Shown here one piece after another: positions 12,668 to 13,669 of a stretch of 13,669 nucleotides of DNA (positions are counted from its first letter, which is position 1; each line of letters opens with the position of its first letter). The DNA comes from CAZIWW01 sp964543275. Its GTDB lineage: Bacteria; Patescibacteriota; Minisyncoccia; Moranbacterales; UBA11712. The position numbers and the translations under genes were made by a program. The notes under the pieces were generated by a model. That model was not told where the DNA came from. It saw only the letters and a program-made list of their open reading frames with translations, and ran no database searches. The DNA lies in contig CAZIWW010000023.1 of the NCBI GenBank assembly GCA_964543275.1, forward strand, positions 1 through 13,669. Reading direction: 5' to 3'.

Positions 12668-13669
12668 ATGAACCGAACCATCGAGATATCTTCCGGAACT
12701 ATACTCCGAGCCATTATTATTTTACTTTTTCTCTGGCTTGTTTATCTAGTGAGGGATATTTTAATGCTGGTTTTTGTGTCAGTGATAATAGTGAGCGCTA
12801 TCGATCCCGTAGTTGATTGGTTTCAAAAAAGAAAAATTCCTCGAGCCGTGACTGTTCTTTTGCTCTATATTATTTTCTTTCTCCTTTTTAGCTTTATTAT
12901 TTCTTTGATGGTTCCAACGTTGGTGAACGAATTTAAAGACTTAAGTCAGAACTTCCCGGGTCTTTTGGAAAAATTATCAGTCTATTTTAAAGGTTTTCAG
13001 GAATTTGTTATCTCTCACAGCTTAGAGCAGAATGTTTCTCAATTTTTTTCTAATCTTGCCAGTCGCGTAACCCAGGCCACGCCGGGAATTTTCACCCAGA
13101 CTATTTCTCTCCTTGGCGGCATTTTTTCTTTTGTAATCGTGCTTTCAGTAGCTTTCTATATGGCCATCCAAGAAAAGGGCATTAGAAAATCGGTGGCGGC
13201 TATTACTCCAGTTGAGCACCGGGAATATGTGCTGAATTTGGTCAGTCGCGTTCAGTTAAAAATGGGGAGATGGCTGCAGGGTCAGTTGTTTCTTATGCTG
13301 ATTATATTTCTGCTGGTCTACGCGGGGCTGGCTATCCTTGGCGTGCCTTACGCTTTGACACTGGCTCTTTTTGCCGGACTTTTAGAAATTATCCCCTACG
13401 CCGGCCCGATTATTTCGGCTGTTCCCATAGTTTTAATTGCTTTTCTGTTTAATCCTATGACGGGCGTTCTGGCTCTGGGGCTTTTGGTTTTAGTTCAACA
13501 GTTTGAAAATCATGTGATTGTGCCGTTGATCAATAAAAGGACGGTTGGACTCAATCCGGTAGCGGTGATTGTAGCTCTTCTCATTGGCGCTAAGCTAGCT
13601 GGGGGAATAGGCGTTATTGTTGCCGTGCCGGTGGCCACTATGATCGCGGAGGTGGTGGGAGATTTGGTT
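12668..13669 (+). CDS. AI-2E/PerM-family membrane permease (3' end outside window)
   Basis: The frame is open for 334 codons to the last base; relatives are about 340-370 residues, so only the tail is missing. The family layout is clear: two N-terminal helices (LRAIIILLFLWLVYLVRDIL, then MLVFVSVIIVSAIDPVVDW), a helix near 60-85, an amphipathic stretch (EFKDLSQNFPGLLEKL), a central helix (SLLGGIFSFVIVLSVAFYMA), then the conserved FAGLLEIIPYAGPIISAVP and QQFENHVIVPLINKR followed by VGLNPVAVIVALLIGAKLAG. Members are linked variously to autoinducer-2 export, Na+/H+ antiport or unknown transport, so the substrate is open. No Shine-Dalgarno is seen; the 115-bp repeat ends just upstream. Confidence 0.92.
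   Translation, partial: MNRTIEISSGTILRAIIILLFLWLVYLVRDILMLVFVSVIIVSAIDPVVDWFQKRKIPRAVTVLLLYIIFFLLFSFIISLMVPTLVNEFKDLSQNFPGLLEKLSVYFKGFQEFVISHSLEQNVSQFFSNLASRVTQATPGIFTQTISLLGGIFSFVIVLSVAFYMAIQEKGIRKSVAAITPVEHREYVLNLVSRVQLKMGRWLQGQLFLMLIIFLLVYAGLAILGVPYALTLALFAGLLEIIPYAGPIISAVPIVLIAFLFNPMTGVLALGLLVLVQQFENHVIVPLINKRTVGLNPVAVIVALLIGAKLAGGIGVIVAVPVATMIAEVVGDLV

Overview
The window looks like a metagenome-assembled contig from a bacterium of the Candidate Phyla Radiation, most likely Parcubacteria-like. This is an inference from the gene content: a eukaryal/archaeal-type IleRS, an alpha2 GlyRS, a single-TM surface protein with DUF11-like repeats, a NIF3-like protein and an AI-2E-family permease, with short intergenic regions full of palindromic repeats. 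No marker gene here fixes the taxonomy. TGA, TAA and TAG all act as stops and tryptophan uses TGG, so the genetic code is the standard bacterial one (table 11). All genes lie on the + strand. The first 45 bases are Illumina adapter sequence, not genomic DNA.

Layout. 47-2413 is the 3' part of ileS, whose 5' end is cut by the adapter junction. It carries an in-frame palindromic insertion between two zinc-binding cysteines. 2471-3214 holds three small, tightly packed genes (a two-TM protein, a zinc-ribbon protein, and a TM plus cysteine-motif protein), each or nearly each with a strong Shine-Dalgarno site, closed by a rho-independent terminator. 3351-4091 is recO, with an extended -10 promoter placed so that its mRNA may be leaderless. 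4092-4491 is a 400-base gene-free stretch with a (CTGG)5 tract, a 16-bp hairpin and imperfect inverted-repeat flanks. 4492-8123 carries three envelope or membrane proteins: a DUF11-like surface protein, a single-TM extracytoplasmic protein and a two-TM protein with a coiled coil and GAF-like domain. 8227-9615 is glyS (alpha2). 9616-10132 holds TAGGTTGT repeats, a hairpin and one small unknown gene. 10133-11071 is a NIF3-family gene. 11228-12502 is an M16 zinc peptidase, flanked by two 115-bp repeats in inverted orientation. 12668 to the window end is an AI-2E-family permease running off the edge.

The genes do not form one pathway. Two are translation enzymes, one is DNA repair, and the rest are envelope or unassigned. 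The most unusual content is the repeat landscape. The M16 peptidase gene sits inside a near-perfect inverted repeat (113 of 115 bases identical), which could be a pair of MITE-like elements or the arms of an invertible segment. A 30-base, codon-phased palindrome with AAACTCA heptamers sits inside ileS, and several unrelated palindromes lie between genes. Shine-Dalgarno use is also uneven: strong in the small-gene cluster and not recognisable before most of the larger genes.
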